The translations under genes and the position numbers were made by a program. From Populus alba (Eukaryota; Streptophyta; Magnoliopsida; Malpighiales; Salicaceae), in NCBI RefSeq assembly GCF_005239225.2, contig NC_133302.1, positions 12,557,991 through 12,621,990 on the forward strand: a stretch of DNA of 64,000 nucleotides. The letters are read 5' to 3'. Under the pieces are notes generated by a model. The model was not told where the DNA came from and did not search any database. It was given only the letters and a program-made list of their open reading frames with translations. Of the stretch, positions 1-12,476 are shown piece by piece (positions within the stretch are counted from its first letter, which is position 1; each line of letters opens with the position of its first letter).

Positions 1-362
1 TGTCGGGACATAAAAATGTATTATTCTGTAGTTGTAATCTTAGTTTGTTTACTTGCAATTATTATGAATTACGTGTGTTAATGGGAAAGAAATGAGCATG
101 CGAAATGTGAGGCATGTACCATGAATGATGTGTTGTTGAGGTTCTACATGATTATGATGTGATTGAAGTATAATTGTACAGGATGATTGTCGATAACTTG
201 GGACCTCCAGATATGAAGGAAAGTCTGCCAAAATTTCAGTGGAAATTTCGGCAAGTTTCAGATAAGTTCGGTGGATAAAAAAAAAAAAAAAAACCCCATT
301 TTTTTAAAAAAAGTTAATGCTCAAAGTTCTTTTATGAATGTACTAAATTACAGGGCGTTACA
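1..362. mobile_element. Terminal part of an LTR ending in GGGCGTTACA
   Basis: The 210-bp array stops abruptly at this boundary. The last bases before it, GGGCGTTACA, are a common plant Ty3/gypsy LTR terminus (partner TGTAACGCCC). The next five bases, ATATT, are the normal satellite sequence and would be one half of a target duplication. The block is AT-rich with an A17 run near 279 and has no coding sequence. The other end lies left of the window, so solo LTR and full element cannot be told apart. Confidence 0.6.
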
Positions 363-3300
363 ATATTGGTCTCCTTTGAAAGCTAATACACAAGGCAACA
401 AGTTCTCTGAAATAAGGAGAACCTAGTTTTGCCTTTAAGACAATCAAAATTGCTCATCAACAAACATTAGATTGTTATTGTCCAACTGTTAGTGTCTTGA
501 TAATGACCAGTTTCTGTCCGACCTCTCCTCGGAGTTTTAACTATATCTTGAGTTATAGAACTTCATTTCAAGTGAGATTGGTATCGTTGGAAAGCTAAGA
601 CGTGAGGGTGCAAGTTCTCTGAAGGAAGGAGAACCTAGTTCTACATTTGAAACAGTAAAAATTGCTCATCAACAAACATTTGACTGTTACTGTCCAATTG
701 TTCCTATTTTGCTAATGAACTGTTACTGTTCGAGCTCTCCTTAGATTGTTAACTATATCTAGAGTTATAGAACTCCATTTTAAGCGATATTGGTCTGATT
801 TGGAAGCTAAGACATGAGGCTACAAGTTCTCTGAAATAAAAAGAACCTAGTTCTGCCTCTAAGACAATGAAAATTGCTCATCAACAAACATTAGACTGTT
901 ACTGTCTAACTATTATTGTCTTCATATTGAACTGTTACTGTCCGAACTCTCCTCATATTTGTAACTATATCTAGAGTTATAAAACTCCATTTCAAGTGAG
1001 ATTGGTATTTTTGAAAAGCTAATACATGAGGGTACAAGTTCTTTGAAGGAAGTAGAACCCAGTTCGACCTCTAAAAAAGTAAATATTGCTCATCAATATT
1101 GGACTGTTACTGTCCGACTGTTCCTGTCTTGCTGATGAACTGTTATTGTTCGAGCTCTACTTAGATTCTGAACTATATCTTGACTTATAAAACTCTATTT
1201 CAAGTGAGATTGGTATCTTTGGAAAGCAAAGACACAAGGGTGCAAGTTCTCTGAAGGTAAGAGAACCTAGCTCTACCTTTAAAACAGTAAAAATTGCTCA
1301 TCAACAAACATTTGACTGTTACTGTCCAACTGTTCCTGTCTTGCTAATGAACTGTTACTGTTTGAGCTCACCTTAGATTGTTAACTATATCTAGAGTTAT
1401 AAAACTCCATTTCAAATGATATTGGTCTCCTTTGAAAGCTAAGACATGAGGCTACAAGTTCTCCGAAACAAGGAGGACCTAGTTCTGCCTTTAAGACAAT
1501 ACAAATTGCTCATCCACAAATATTGGATTGTTATTGTCCAACTGTTAGTATCTTGATAGTGAACTATTACTATCCGACCTCTCCTCAGATTTGTAACTAT
1601 ATCTTGAGTTATAGAACTCCATTTCAAGCGAGATTCGTATCGTTGGAAAGCTAAGGCGCGAGGGTACAAGTTATCTGAAGGAAGTTGAACCCATTTCGGC
1701 CTCTAAGACGGTAAAAATTGTTCATCAACAAACATTGGACGGTTACTATCCAACTGTAACTGTCTTAATATTGAACAATTACTGTTTGACCTCTACTCAG
1801 ATTCTTAACTATATCTTGAGTTATAGAACTCAATTTCAAGCGAGATTGGTATCGTTGGAAAGCTAAGACGTGAGGGTGCAAGTTCTTTGAAGGAAGGAGA
1901 ACCTAGTTCCGCCTTTGAAATAGTAAAAATTGCTCATCAACAAACACTGGACTATTATTGTCCAATTGTTCCTTTCTTGATAATGTATTGTTACTGTTCC
2001 AGCTCTCCTCAAATTGTTAACTACATATAGAGTTATAAAACTCCATTTCAAGCGATATTGCTCTCATTTGAAAGCTAAGAGATGAGGCTACAAGTTATGT
2101 GAAACAAGGAGAACCTAGTTCTACCTTTAAGACAATCAAAATTGATCATCAATAAACATTGAACTGTTACTGTCCAACTATTAGTGTCTTGAAAATGACC
2201 AGTTTCTGTTCGACCTCTCCTCATAGTCTTAACTATATCTTGAGTTATAGAACTCCACTTTAAGCGACATTGGTATCGTTGGAAAGCTTAGATGTGATGA
2301 TGCAAGTACTTTAAAGGAAGGAGAACCTAGTTCTTGCTTTAAAAGAGTAAAAATTACTCATCAACAAACATTTGACTGTTATTGTCCCACTGTTCCTGTC
2401 TTGATGATGAACTATTACTGTTCGAGCTCTCCTCAAATTATTTACTATATCTAGAGTTACAGAACTACATTTCAAGCGATATTGGTCTCATTTGAAAGCT
2501 AGACACGAGGCTAGAAGTTCTCTGAAATAAGGAGAACCTAGTTCTACCTTTAAGACAATCAAAATTGCTCATCAATAAACTTTGGATTGTTACTGTCCAA
2601 TTGTTCCTGTCTTGCTAATGAACTGTTACTGTTCTAGCTCTACTCAGATTCTGAACTATATCTTGATTTATAGAAATCTATTTCAAGCGAGATAGGTATC
2701 ATTTGAAAGCTAAGACACTAGGGTGCAAGTTCTCTAAAGGAAGGAGAACCTAGTTCTACCTTTAAAACAGTAAAAATTGCTCATCAACAAACATTGGCCT
2801 GTTACAGTTCAACTGTTCCTGTCTTGTTATTGAAGTGTTACTGTTCGAGCTCTTCTTAGATTGTTAACTATATCTAGAGTTATAGAACTCCATTTCAAGC
2901 AATATTGGTCTCTTTTGAAAGCTAAGACACAAGGCTACAAGTTCTCTGAATCAAGGAGAACCTAGTTTGGCCTCTAAGAAAGTAAAAATTGCTTATCAAC
3001 AAACATTGGACTATTACTATCTTGAAATTGAACAGTTATTGTATGACCTCTCCTTATATTTTTAACTATATCTTGAGTTACAGAACTCCATTTCAAGCGA
3101 GATTAGTTTCGTTGGAAAGCTTAGATGCGAGGGTGTAAGTTCTCTAAAGGAAGGAGAACCTAGTTTTGCGTTTAAAACAGTAAAAATTGCTCATCAACAA
3201 ACATTGGTCTGTTACTGTCCAACTTTTATTGTCTTGATATTGAACCGTTACTCTCTGACCTCTCCTAAGATTTTTATCTATATCTTGAGTTATAGATCTC

Positions 3301-6036
3301 CATTTCAAGAGACATTGGTATCGCTGGAAAGCTAAGACACTAAGGTACAAGTTCTCTAAGTAAGTAGAACCCAGTTTGGCTTCTAAGACTGTCAAAATTG
3401 CTCATCAACAAACATTGAACTGTTACTGTACAACTATTACTGTCTTGATTATGAACTGTTACTGTTCAAGCTCTCCTCAGATTGTTAACTATATCTAGAG
3501 TTATAGAACTCCATTTCAAGCGATATTGGTCTCCTTTGAAAGCTAAGACACGAGACTACAAGTTCTCTAAAAGAAGGAGAACCTAGTTCTGCCTTTAAGA
3601 AAATAAAAATTTCTCATCAACAAACATTGGATTGTAACTGTCCAACTGTTATTGTCTTCATATTGAAATATTACTACGCGAGGTCTCCTCAAATTTGTAA
3701 AACTATCTAGAATTCTAGAACTTCATTTCAAGAGACATTGGTATGGTTGGAAAGCTAAGACACGAGGATACAAGTTCTCTGAAACAAGGAGATCCTAGTT
3801 CTACCTTTAAGACAATCAAAATTGCTCATCATCAAAGACTGGACTTTTACTGTCCAACTGTTGCTGTCTTGATATTGAACAATTACTGTCCAACCTCTCC
3901 TCAGATTTTTAACTATATCTTGAGTTATAGAACTCCATTTCAAAGACATTGGTATTGCTAGAAAGCTAAAACTCTAGGGTACAAGTTCTCTAAAGGAAGT
4001 AGAACCCAGTTCGGCATCTAAGACTATCAAAATTGCTCATCAACAAACATTCGACTGTTATTGTCCAACTATTAACGTCTTGATATTGAACTTTTACTGT
4101 TCGACCTCTCCTGAGATATTTAACTATATCTAGAGTAATAAACTCCATTTCAAGAGACATTGGTATCGTTGGAAAGCTTAGACCCGTGTGTACAAGTTCT
4201 TTGATGGAAGGAAAACCTAGTTCTGCCTTTAAAATAGAAAAAATTGCTCATAAACAAACATTTGATTGTTATTGTCCAACTGTTACCGTCTTGATATTGA
4301 ACTGATATTGTTCGACCTCTCCTGAGATATTTACCTATATCTGCAGTTATAGAACTCCATTTCAAGAGACATTGGTATCGTTCGAAAGCTTAGATGCGTG
4401 GGTCAAAGTTCTCTAAAGGAAGGAGAATCTAGTTCTGCCTTTAAGACAATCAAAATTGCTCATTAACAAACATTGGACCGGTACTGTCCAACTATTATTG
4501 TCTTGATATTGAACAGTTATTATCCGACCTCTACTCAGATTCTTAACTATATCTATAGTTATAGAACTCCATTTTAAGAGACATTGGAATGGTTAGAAAG
4601 CTAAGACACGAGAATACAAGTTCCTTGAGGAAGTAGAACCCAATTCAGCCTTTAAGAAAGTAAAGATTTCTCATCAACAAACATTGGACAGTTACTGTCC
4701 AACTATTACCGTCTTGATATTGAACTTTTACTGTCCGACCTCTCTTTAGATTTTAACTATATCTACATTTATAAAACTCCATTTTAAGCGATATTGGTCT
4801 CATTTGAAAGCTAAGACACGAGGCTAGAAGTTCTCTAAAACAATGAGAACCTAGTTCTGCCTTTAAGACAATCACAATTGCTCATCAACCAACATTGGAC
4901 TATTATTGTCCAACTGTTACCATCTTGATATTGAACTTTTACTGTCTGATCTCTCCTTAGATTTTTAACTATATCTACAATTATAGAGCTCCATTTCAAG
5001 CGATATTGGTCTCATTTGAAAGCTAAGACATGAGGCTAGAAGTTCTCTTAAACAACGAGAACCTAGTTCTACCTTTAAGACAATCACAATTGCTCATTAA
5101 TAAACATTGGATTGTTATTGTCCAACTGTTCCTGTCTTGCTAATGAACTGTTATTGTTCATGCTCTCCTTTGATTGTTAGCTATATATAGAGTTATAGAA
5201 CTCTATTTCAAGCGATATTGGTCTCCTTTGAAAGATAAGACACGAGGCTACAAGTTATCTGAAACAAGAAGAACCTAGTTCTGCCTTTAAAATAGTAAAA
5301 ATTGCTCATCAACAAACATTAGATTGTTACTGTCCAACTATTATTGTCTTGTTATTGAATAGTTATTGTCCGACCTCTACTCAAATTCTTAACTATATCT
5401 TGAGTTATAGAACTCAATTTCAAGCTAGATTGGTATCGTTGGAAAGCTAAGACGCGAGGGTGCAAGTTCTCTGAAGGAAGGAGAACCTAGTTCTGCCTTT
5501 AAAATATTAAAAATTGCTCATCAACAAACATTGGACTGTTGCTGTCCAACAGTTTCTGTCTTCATAATGAACTGTTACAGTTCGAGCTCTCCTCAGATTT
5601 TTAACTATATATAGAGTTATAGAACTCCATTTCAAGTGATATTGGTCTCCTTTGAAAGCTAAGACACGAGGCAAAAAGTTCTCTGAAATAATGAGAACCT
5701 AGTTTTGCCTTTAAGACAATCAAAATTGCTCATCAACAAACATTGGAAAGTAACTATCCCACTATTACTGTCTTCATATTGAACTGTTACTACGCGACCT
5801 CTCCTCAGATTTGTAGCTATATCTAGAGTTATAGAACTCCTTTTCAAGAGACATTGGTAAGGTTGGAAAGCTAAGACACGAGGCTACAAGTTCTCTAAAG
5901 GGAGTAGAACCCAGTTCGGCCTCTAAGAAAGTAAAAATTGCTCATCAACAAACATTGGACTGTTACTGTCTTGATATTGAAATTTTTCTATCCGACCTCT
6001 ACTCAAATTCATAACCATATCTTAAGTTATAGAACT
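363..6036. repeat. ~210-bp satellite array, about 27 monomers
   Basis: A recognisable monomer repeats every 205-215 bp. Its landmarks are AGTTATAGAACTCCATTTCAAG, then GGAAAGCTAAGAC, then AGAACCTAGTTCTGCC, then TGCTCATCAACAAACATTGG. About 27 monomers fit. Three subtypes are visible: A (GAAACAAGGAGAACC, AAGACAATCAAAA), B (GAAGGAAGGAGAACC, AAAACAGTAAAA) and C (GAAGTAGAACCCAGTTCGGCC). Between 580 and 2270 they run B-A-C-B-A-C-B-A, then the order breaks down. Short ORFs here recur with the monomer on the minus strand and are not genes. The array lies inside the LTR of element A, bounded on the right by LTR sequence at 6037. Confidence 0.92.
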
Positions 6037-6302
6037 CGAGATATGACCCAATTACCGAACAGTGTTTTAGTTTGGACTGCACCAACATCTCTTTTATAAG
6101 TTTGGCCCTCTCTTTGTCCTTTCAATTTCAATACTTACACTCATTAATCAATCCTTTCATTTATATGATAGGCCTGCATTGAAGATGAACATTTACCATA
6201 AATTAAAGGTATCTTATATTATTAGTTAAGGACTTATTGATACTTCAAGTGCAAAATGATGATATAAAACCTTGATAAAAATGCACTTTTAAATACTAAT
6301 CA
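6037..6302 (-). mobile_element. Element A, start of its 3' LTR (minus sense)
   Basis: The sequence from GAGATATGACCCAATTACCG to the terminal ACTAATCA matches the corresponding 266 bp of the LTRs at 11870-12154, 19120-19405 and 57710-57978. Read on the minus strand it begins with the LTR terminus TGATTAGTA (here TGATTAGTATTT). The rest of the LTR is displaced or replaced by the 210-bp array to the left. Confidence 0.85.
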
Positions 6303-6459
6303 CACCCCCAACCAACTTATTACTAGTCCCTAGTAATTAAATCGTTAAAATAGAATTTATTTTTTTTGCAAATTCCACAAAGCAATGCATTCTTCATTGA
6401 ACTTCCATTAATCTATCCAGATAAACAAACTCTCATTAAATTTATATTTCTGCTTCATA
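6303..6459 (-). mobile_element. Element A, PPT and end of its 3' UTR
   Basis: The first bases, CACCCCCAACCAAC, are on the minus strand the polypurine tract (GGTTGGGGGTG) that primes plus-strand DNA synthesis next to the 3' LTR. The following 140 bp match 12168-12308 of element B. Homology to the minus-sense element stops at 6459, where plus-sense integrase sequence begins. Confidence 0.85.
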
Positions 6460-6460
6460 G

Positions 6461-6799
6461 CTTGAGGAAATAAGAAATGATGCATATGAGAATTCAAGAA
6501 TTCATAAATCAACAATCAAAGAGTTTCATGATAAGAAAATACTAAGAAAAACATTCAATGTTGGTCAAAAAGTCTTGTTTTATAATTCTCAACTCCATTT
6601 ATTTCCTGGAAAACTAAGATCAAGATGGAGCGATCCTTTTATTGTGAAACATGTGTATCCACATGGGGCCTGTGATATCAAGAATCCAAAGAATGGCAAA
6701 GTTTTCAAAGTAAATGGGCAACGTTTGAAAGTTTATTTTGATAATTTTTCGGTTGAAAATGACTCTATTGAATTAAGTGATCTTGTATATAAAGATTGA
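6461..6799 (+). pseudogene. Integrase C-terminal fragment (element A)
   Basis: About 112 codons are open from [16 protein letters not shown] through the conserved [22 protein letters not shown] and GPF-like block (here [11 protein letters not shown]) to VYKD and a TGA. This is the C-terminal nucleic-acid-binding part of Ty3/gypsy integrase of the Athila type. It has no start codon of its own because the inversion breakpoint cut it from the catalytic core, which lies at 21605-22300 on the other strand. It is the same region as 38760-39108 and 63354-63830. Confidence 0.85.
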
Positions 6800-7008
6800 T
6801 TCTTTTTCTCACATTGTTTGGTGTTTTGTTTTGGTGTAACTTTTATTTTGCTAGTCTCTCTCTCACCCTGGTCAAATAGCAGATAACGGTACTCAGTGAC
6901 TTAAGTCAGTTCTTTCAGTTTCCCTTAATAACTAATATATGTATATATTTGTACAATTCTTTCCTCTTTCTCCCTTCTTTGAATCTTTTCCCCAATTCTC
7001 ATTTGAAA

Positions 7009-7476
7009 ATGGACACCACTCTTGAAAAATTGAAAATGTATTTTCCCGCTTTGCCTCCAAATGCGATTACAAAACTTTACCATGCTAGGTGTGCAAGATT
7101 GAGGTTGTTAATGAATCATGGAATTCCTAAAGATATTTGCTGGCTAATTGAAGCAAAGGTCCAATTATTAGGTGAGTCCTCAAATTCTTTCATTTCACAC
7201 ATGCCTGAAACAGGTAAAAGCACTTTTGCAAAGAAACGTTGTGCAAAACGACTGAAAGTCTATCACAGATGTGCCAGATGGACTTGTAATGTGACATGTC
7301 GTTCTTTAGGAATGGTATCTGTAAACCGTAAAAATAAAATACAATTCATTAAGGATGGCCTGAGTAAGGGGTCTTTAGATAATCTTCTATTGACCCTTGA
7401 GACGCATCCTAGTGGAGATGTGCATCATGTAATTCATGATTTATGGCCATAATTCCATAAAGAACATGCTTGACTT
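7009..7476 (+). pseudogene. ORFX, 5' part (element A)
   Basis: This is the first copy of an ORF that follows integrase in four elements of this family. ATG at 7009 starts MDTTLEKLKMYFPALPPNAI, preceded by the conserved leader also present at 39300 and 63170. The Cys/Arg-rich centre is present (KVYHRCARWTCNVTCRS, one Cys replaced by Tyr). A stop at about 7450 (TAA for CAA) follows HDLWP, and the solo LTR then splits the ORF at 7476. It resumes at 19982. I do not recognise the protein family. Confidence 0.8.
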
Positions 7477-8059
7477 TGTAACAACCCGGCTTTTCAAGCC
7501 CAAAACAACAGTAAATTTTTTTTTTATATACTTAACAGACATGGTGCCGGTAATCAGTGAACCTGATCCCTCACATCATCAAAATACAATCCATACAATC
7601 AACATTTCATTTAAAAGTGAATCTTACACAAACACGTAATATTATGGTTGCATGATTTGAAGTTCATATTAAAATATATACATAGACATGAGTTTGCATT
7701 CCTATCCTACTAATAGCCATTACAAATTTAAACAAAAGGATCTAATAAAAGTTATACATTCAGTACATTGATTCATACAAAATACATTGTGATTTAGAAT
7801 ACATCTACATGATTCCTTGCAAAAGTAGGTTCCCGTGTATCGGGTTTCCTAGACATCTCGTTGGTATGACATCCCTGCAGCAGTACAAAACATTTAAGAG
7901 TATGCAATTACTTAATAATAATAATAATGGTAACTAAACGGTCTGGCAGTTAAATGAAGCATTAACATTTATAATTTCTTCATGTACTTGGTATAAACAG
8001 CTAGTAGTACATATAGATGCACCAATTTTATTTTTATTTTTATTTTTTTGCAATCAACC

Positions 8060-8565
8060 ATAATCTTAAACCCGGCTATCCTCTTAAGGCATCATTTGCT
8101 GAGGTTAATCGTTCACTCACCCCGGTCATCCACTTCGGATGCCATTAGCCAAAGCTAATCAATCGTTCGTCCCGGTCATCCTTTCGGATGCCATTAGCCG
8201 AAGTTAATCATTCATTTGTCTTGGTCATCCATCCGGATGCCATTAGCCGAAGCTAATCAATTGTTCGTCCCGGCCATCCTTCTGGATGCCATTAGCCAAA
8301 ACTAATCATTCATTTATCTCGGCCATCCATCCAGATGCCATTAACCGAAGCTAATCATTCTTTGTCCCGCCCATCCATTCGGATGCCATTAGCCAAAGCT
8401 AATCAGTCCTTCATCCTGGTCATCCATTCGGATGCCATTAGCTGAAGCTAATCATTTATTTGTCCCAGCCATCCATCCAGATGCCATTAGCCAAAGCAAA
8501 TCAGTCCTTCATCCCGGTCATCCATTCGGATGCCATTAGCCAAAGCTAATAAACCATTAGTCAAC
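8060..8565. repeat. ~49-bp minisatellite, about 10 copies
   Basis: The motif CATCCATTCGGATGCCATTAG, followed by CCGAAGCTAATCATTCGTCCCGG, recurs with GATGCC at about 8138, 8187, 8236, 8284, 8335, 8382, 8431, 8479 and 8528. Copies differ at several positions, so the array is old. It is internal to the solo LTR. Confidence 0.9.
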
Positions 8566-8899
8566 ATTTAAGCGTTTGACAATCTAATATCGGTTCTAAC
8601 AATATGGTAATAATCATGTTAAGGTATCTCAATATTCAACGTAAAAAAAGAAAGGTACAAGTCACCTACCTGCTCCACTTGTGGGTTATTCTTGTCTTGA
8701 TAATGGTCCAATCCCGACCACGCCACCTAAAACATCAATGGTCACAAATCAGTACAGTTGTATTTTTTTGAAACACATTCATCACCACACTTATTTCAAG
8801 AGTTCATATGTTCACATTCAAGTGTTCCATATTTTACATCATCATACCATGAAATTGTTACTAACATTTACATCATTTCAGCCTAGGAGGCTTATTGTA

Positions 8900-9545
8900 G
8901 AAATCGGCAGTGAGAACTGGTTCGCTGCAGGCTGCCCACTTTGGCAGCGAGAACTGGTTCGCTGCAGGCTGCCAGTTCAGCAGCGAGAATTGTTTCACTG
9001 CCGGCAGCCAGTTCGGCAGCGAAAACTGTTTCGCTGTTGGCGCCACAGTTTCTGCAGAGAATCATAGTTTCGCTGCACAACGCACAACTCGGCAGCGAAT
9101 GCTAATTCGCTACAGCCGACACAGTTTCGGCAGCGAATCAAAGTTTCGCTGCATAACACACAAATTGGCAGCAAATGCTAATTCGCTGCAGCCGATACAG
9201 TTTTGGTAGCGAATCAGAGTTTCGCTGCACAACACACAATTCGGCAACGAATGCTAATTCGCTGTAGAAGACTCAGTTTCGGCAGTGAATCACAGTTTCG
9301 CTGCACAACACATAGCTCGGTAGCGAATGCTAATTCGTTGTAGCGGACACAGTTTCGGCAGCGAATCACAGTTTCGCTGCACAACACAACTCGGTTGTGA
9401 ATGGTAATTCGATGCAAAAGACTCAGTTTCGGCAGCGAATCAGAGTTTCGCTGCACAACACACAAATCGGTAGCGAATGCTAATTCACTGCAGCTAACGC
9501 AGTTTTGGCAGCGAATCAGAATTTCGCTGCACAACATACATTTTG
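8900..9545. repeat. 38/76-bp minisatellite (GGCAGCGAA…TTCGCTGC)
   Basis: The first ~160 bp repeat a ~38-bp unit (GGCAGCGAGAACTGGTTCGC and variants). From about 9050 the period is about 76 bp, with CAGTTTCGGCAGCGAAT at 9121, 9197, 9273, 9350, 9424 and 9500. The unit contains the inverted pair CAGCGAA/TTCGCTG, so single strands could fold. Overlapping ORFs in all frames follow the repeat and are not genes. Confidence 0.9.
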
Positions 9546-9579
9546 GCATGTACACACACCACACATGTTGTAACAACCC

Positions 9580-9970
9580 TAGCATATACACTGACACTAA
9601 GTTCCAGCATAACACACACATCAAAACCATCAATTACAACATATAATCTTTCAATAAATTCCAGCAGAACACACACATTGAAACCATCAATTTCAACACA
9701 TAATCCTTAAACAAAATCACAGCAGAACACACACATTGAACACCATTAATTACAGCATATAATCTTTCAATAAATTCCAGCAGAACACACACATTGAAAC
9801 CATCAATTTCAGCACATAATCCTTAAACAAAATCCAGCAGAACACACACATTGAAAACCATTAATTTCAGCATATAATCTTCCAATAAATTCCAGCAGTA
9901 CACACACATTGAAACCAATAATTTCAGCACATAATCCTTAAACAAAATCCCAGTAGAACACACACATACA
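9580..9970. repeat. ~60-bp minisatellite, about six copies
   Basis: The unit runs from CAGCAGAACACACACATTGAA through ACCATCAATTTCAGC and ACATAATCCTTAAACAAAAT. It repeats at about 9600, 9663, 9725, 9782, 9838 and 9899. Two alternating variants (AATCCTTAAACAAAA and AATCTTTCAATAAATT) give a ~120-bp dimer. The block lies inside the solo LTR. Confidence 0.88.
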
Positions 9971-10399
9971 TGCTGGCCCACCCCATAGTTAAAGTCAGCC
10001 CTCTACCATGATTTGTTATTTCCATTTTATTTATTTTTCTTTGTTAGATGTTCTGAAATTGGCTTCATTTCATTTCTGTTTCCTTGTTCTCCTAGTTAAT
10101 TTCAGTTTCCTTCACAGCTAGCTTAGGTCTTAGGTCAATTTTCTTAGGGTTTTCTTCTTCATTTCCGTTTTTGGTCTTAAGGAGAAAAGGAAGGGAGTTT
10201 CATGACCGATACCTTTCAAATTTAACTAAGTTTGAGGAAGGTTTGACACTGTTTTTTCTCTTCTCCTGTTGGTTCTCCTCTTTCTTCTTCCTCTCACATT
10301 TTCCAGCCCTCTTTTTCTTTTCCTCTAGGCAGCTGTCCAATCTTCTCTCAAGGTCTCATCTTTCCCTCACACATTCACAACGCACTCTCTACTGGTTTG
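9971..10399. other. Solo LTR, non-repetitive stretch left of element B
   Basis: This unique part of the solo LTR is rich in T/C (TTTTCTTT, CTTCTTCC runs) and has no credible gene. A short ORF at 10171-10419 crosses into element B and is not supported. The last five bases, GTTTG, are the target duplication of element B. Confidence 0.6.
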
Positions 10400-12154
10400 T
10401 GACACGACCAAAAGCTTGATGTCTTTTCCCAAGTGCAGGAGTGTCGAAGTAATAAATAACCCGGCAAGACCGGGGTCGAACCACAGAGAGGTTAATTGTA
10501 TAAATTATAAATAACAACGCAACAATAACAATAATAACGATAATAATAACAATAGTACTACTAGTAATAGTAATAATAATAATAATACTCAGTACGTGGC
10601 GTTGTTATACCTGAGAATGATCTAAAGATCGGGTCACAGGTTTCCAGCCTATATACTGACTTTATGAAAAGATCAAAGATATATATTATATAATACAAAC
10701 AAAATGTAAATAATAATAATAATAACAATGATAATAATAATAACAACAGAAGATGAAGAAATTAATGAGAACTTTGAGATAAAAGATTAACGTAAGGATT
10801 AAACAATGATAAAAACAAATGTCAAGGTTAGAGGATCCACTAATGGTACTTCAAACAAGTATAATATAAACTCTTATTACTCAATTGGAAACCACACATA
10901 AAGGAGGTTCCAATTAGATTATAAATTGTTAACATGATTACATTAATTATCTTATTCGAATAAAGCTAATACTTGTAAATGTTGGCAGGCATTCATGATT
11001 ATAACTTATGTTAACAACAAATCAAGTTCCTTTCATAGCTCAGGTGTCGGTTAAACCATACAGTATGGGCTATGAAAGTGCCAAGTATTTGTTGTACCAA
11101 GTGTTACACAACATAAATCTAGATTAACCATTTAACAAGCAAAGTATTAAAGTGAACAAGATAACAAATATAAAACATGTTAGTATCCAACGTTAAGGTC
11201 CATGTTAAGTTTATATTATACTTGTTCTTACACCATTAGTGTACCCTTTTCACCTTGACATAATTAACTTAGCTAAACATAATGAAAGAAAGAAACATAA
11301 ATGAACAAGATAAGAACATAAAGGAGAAAGAGGTTAACTAAGTAAAAGAAAGGAAATGAAGTGCATAAACTTGATATTAATGAAAGCAAAACATAAGCAA
11401 TACAAAGAGAGAAAGCAAGAGCATGATCTTGATCTGGAAACCAAGATGCCTCAATACATGGTAAGTGCCTCCTTTTATAGGCCAAAATTTGGAACTATTG
11501 ATTTGTTGACTAATTGATGAGTGGGTGGCCACATCTTGACTAGATAACAATCCTTATCTTCTTGTCTGATCAAGACGTCATTGCTAACATCATAATTTGC
11601 CCAGAATCCTCAAGAATGTTCTAGGAAATTGTCTCAGCTTTCCAACAAAAAAAAGATGAGGTCATTTAGACTTCTAGAACTCAAGATATGGGCTGAACAC
11701 TAAATAGTGTTTGGGCTGCAGGACAGCTTCGGACTTCTTCGTTGTTCCTTCAATTTAGACTTCAAAACGACCTTTTCAAATCTTGGGCTCCGCATGAAAG
11801 TTGTAGGATTTTGTCTTACCTTTCCATCCATATAAAGTGGACCTAAATCCGAAATCTAGAGCTCCAGATATGATCCAATTACCGAGCAATGTTCCGGTTT
11901 GGACTGCACCGACATCTCTTTTCTAAGTTTGGCCATCTCTTTGTCCTTTAACTTTCAATGCTTAAACTCATCAATCAATCCTTTTATTTATGTGATAGTC
12001 CTGCATTTAAAATGAGCATTTACCATAAATTAAGGTATCTTATAATATTAAACTTGTTATTATAAAACATGCTTTAGTTAAGGAGTTATTGATACTTCAT
12101 GTGCAAAATGATGATATAAAACCTTGATAAACATGCACTTTTAAGTACTAATCA
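10400..12154 (-). repeat. Element B 3' LTR
   Basis: This 1,755-bp LTR starts TGATTAGTAC and ends GGTCGTGTCA on the minus strand. It matches 17641-19405 throughout. A TATA box (TATAAAAG, minus strand, 11472-11479) marks the U3/R transition. A microsatellite of AAT/AAC-type triplets lies at about 10500-10760. Two related segments inside the LTR, near 11665 and 11865 (CTAGAACTCAAGATATGGGC and CTAGAGCTCCAGATATGATC), suggest an old internal duplication of about 190 bp. Confidence 0.93.
11472..11479 (-). promoter_or_regulatory. TATA box of the Athila-type LTR (element B 3' LTR)
   Basis: TATAAAAG on the minus strand is conserved at the same LTR position in A (31115-31122), E (57321-57328) and C (plus strand, 35700-35707). 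It is the likely polymerase II core promoter of this family. Confidence 0.65.
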
Positions 12155-12441
12155 CACCCCCCAACCAGCTTATTACTAGTCCCTAGTAATCTAAAGCGTT
12201 AAAATAGAGAAACAATTTGCAAGTTCCACAAAGCAAGGCATTCATCATTCAACTTCCATTAATCTATCCAGATAAACAAACTCTCATTAAATTTATATTC
12301 CTGCTTCATACTTCTTAAACAAGATATTAATAAACCTTCTTTTTGTGTGCTCAATGAAAACATAGATGATGGGGCTTTTGTTGGAAGAAAACAATATTAT
12401 GTTCAAATGTTTAAGGTGAACTTCCTTGGGTTGGGATTTTT

Positions 12442-12476
<35 letters not shown>

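Noticed and set aside
1439..5847. Minus-strand ORFs with KWSSITQDIVKNLRRGRTV-like peptides
   Set aside because: They are a frame of the 210-bp satellite and appear once per open monomer.
8060..9545. Regularly spaced repeats resembling a CRISPR-like array
   Set aside because: Units are contiguous and degenerate, without unique spacers, in a plant retroelement LTR. They are minisatellites.
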